DNA of 64,000 bases from Undaria pinnatifida (lineage: Eukaryota > Sar > Phaeophyceae > Laminariales > Alariaceae), in NCBI GenBank assembly GCA_012845835.1, contig JABAKD010000006.1, positions 6,192,318 through 6,256,317 on the forward strand. The letters are read 5' to 3'. Under the pieces are notes generated by a model. That model saw nothing but the letters and a program-made list of their open reading frames with translations, was not told where the DNA came from and did no database searches. Both the position numbers and the translations under genes were made by a program. Every line of letters starts with the position of its first letter. The first letter of the stretch is position 1. Shown piece after piece: positions 62,945 to 64,000 of this stretch.

Positions 62945-64000
62945 TTAGAATTCGTCGAGGCAGGTGCGGCACCGTGTATTTTCACCGCCACCAAAACTGG
63001 GTTCCTTTATATCTTTGTGGAGTTTTCAAAACATCGTACCAACGTACCAGAACTGAGAAACACGACCAGGCGGTTAATAGCACGTACGTTCAAGGTTTTC
63101 AGACTTGCACGTGAACTCAATACTGCCCCTGCCAGAGCAGACCTCGAGCGCCCCCAAAGGGTGGGTTGGGGTTAGGGTTAGGGTCAGGTCTGGGGTCGGG
63201 TTGGTCTGGGCACCGCAACCGTCGTTTTGTGCGGACCTGCACATAGGGAGCCACCATACATAAATCGCTCTTGAATTTCCGTGCAAATCTAAAAAGCTTG
63301 CACGTACGTGCAACTTCGCGGGGGCTGGAGAAACACTGCTGAACAGCGTCATCTGTCCAATAATCGACAGCACGTGATGAAAAGGCTATTTTTCTTCGAA
63401 AACTCAATTTTACCGAGAAAAAAATAGCAGAGTTAGTTTAGCCCCACGTACAATACCCGAGTAACCGTCGCACGATATACCCACAAGCCCGCAAGCTCGT
63501 CGATAATTAGCCCACAATACCCACAAGCCCGCAAGCGCGTCGAGAACAACAACAACATAATATCTCCGCCATCATACCCCTTTTGTTCGGAATACCAGAA
63601 GAAGTGGTGTCGAACCTACGGGTACACCCTCAATTCGAATCGAGGTACAACGCCCTCGGCGACATGTCCAATCCAGACGGCACGGGTGGCCGCGCCGCGT
63701 AAATGTTTACGAGAGCAGCTTCAACAGAACGAATGCGGAGCCAATCTACCGCAGGAGCAATTGGTTCTGGGACGCGCTCAATGCCAATACATTACAATAC
63801 GTTACAAGGAACTCAATATGTGATGCATCGCAGGTATGACTACTGCAGGTATTGAGGCTGCGCCTCAATGCCACCAATTGCTGGTACATATGCACCCCTA
63901 ATCGCGTGGTTTCCGGCGCACTCTAATATCTAGATTCTAGATTCTACTTCGGTGTGGTCAACTACGCCGCATTTTTAATGCACCGTTCATTTCGATCTTT
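62945..64000. other. No recognised gene; short telomere-like tract and one duplication
   Basis: GGGTTAGGGTTAGGGTC at about 63168-63184 is a two-unit TTAGGG tract. ATACCCACAAGCCCGCAAGC and its copy recur 49 bp apart at 63475-63545. Confidence 0.5.

Noticed and set aside
61896-62972. Longest open frame in the window (minus, 358 codons)
   Set aside because: It has no ATG at its 5' end, runs across the SINE head and lies antisense to the spliced candidate at 62306-62939. No domain is recognisable.

Overview
This window looks like a piece of a large, repeat-rich eukaryotic nuclear genome. There is no operon-like gene packing, long protein-coding frames are almost absent, canonical splice signals (GTGAGT donors, T-rich tract plus CAG acceptors) border the few credible exons, and most of the DNA is transposons, satellites and simple repeats. 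The content (Ty1/copia element, SHAQKYF-type MYB exon, low-complexity Gln/Ser/Gly-rich frames, one short TTAGGG tract) would fit a stramenopile such as a brown alga. That assignment is an inference and not proven here.

Layout. 0-12 kb: dispersed repeats, two small TACAGTAGGGG-TIR elements (4.2, 9.8 kb), and tandem arrays at 5.7-6.4 kb, 6.5-7.7 kb (about 424-bp unit), 8.8 kb and 9.1-9.6 kb. 12.73-17.01 kb: a degenerate minus-strand Ty1/copia retrotransposon with both LTRs. 17-25.6 kb: small TIR elements and a likely exon with an internal protein repeat (21.4-22.3 kb). 25.6-32.8 kb: a segment bounded by inverted copies of a distinctive end sequence, with a Gln/Ser-rich open frame and nested SINE/MITE copies inside. 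33-43 kb: several solo copies of that end sequence, a tRNA-like repeat, and a MYB-SHAQKYF exon (38.9-39.3 kb) between MITEs. 43.9-60.6 kb: a nested structure with a 14-kb segment (44.75-58.77 kb) bounded by inverted arms of about 1.9 kb, flanked on both sides by oppositely oriented copies of a TA-flanked TIR element that carries a conserved small ORF. 61.6-64 kb: a tRNA-derived SINE and a possible two-exon gene.

Family names used below are local labels: MITE-A (TIR near GCGTGCTACRATAGAGGTGC), MITE-B (TIR GAGTCATCCCAC), MITE-C (TIR near ACCAAGGCTACGGTA), Family D (TIR CCGTGAACTACACAAGATAA, flanked by TA), Family E, F and H (dispersed repeats), and EB (end-box family with TTCGATCTCACAGCTGGAGT). 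All alignments were made by eye, so boundaries of diverged copies are approximate.

The window is mainly a record of transposon activity. SINEs sit inside MITEs, MITEs inside SINEs and inside EB arms, and a 214-bp element inside a MITE. Credible protein-coding signal is limited to the MYB exon, the 21.4-kb exon, the 62.3-kb two-exon candidate, the small Family D ORF and the broken copia genes.
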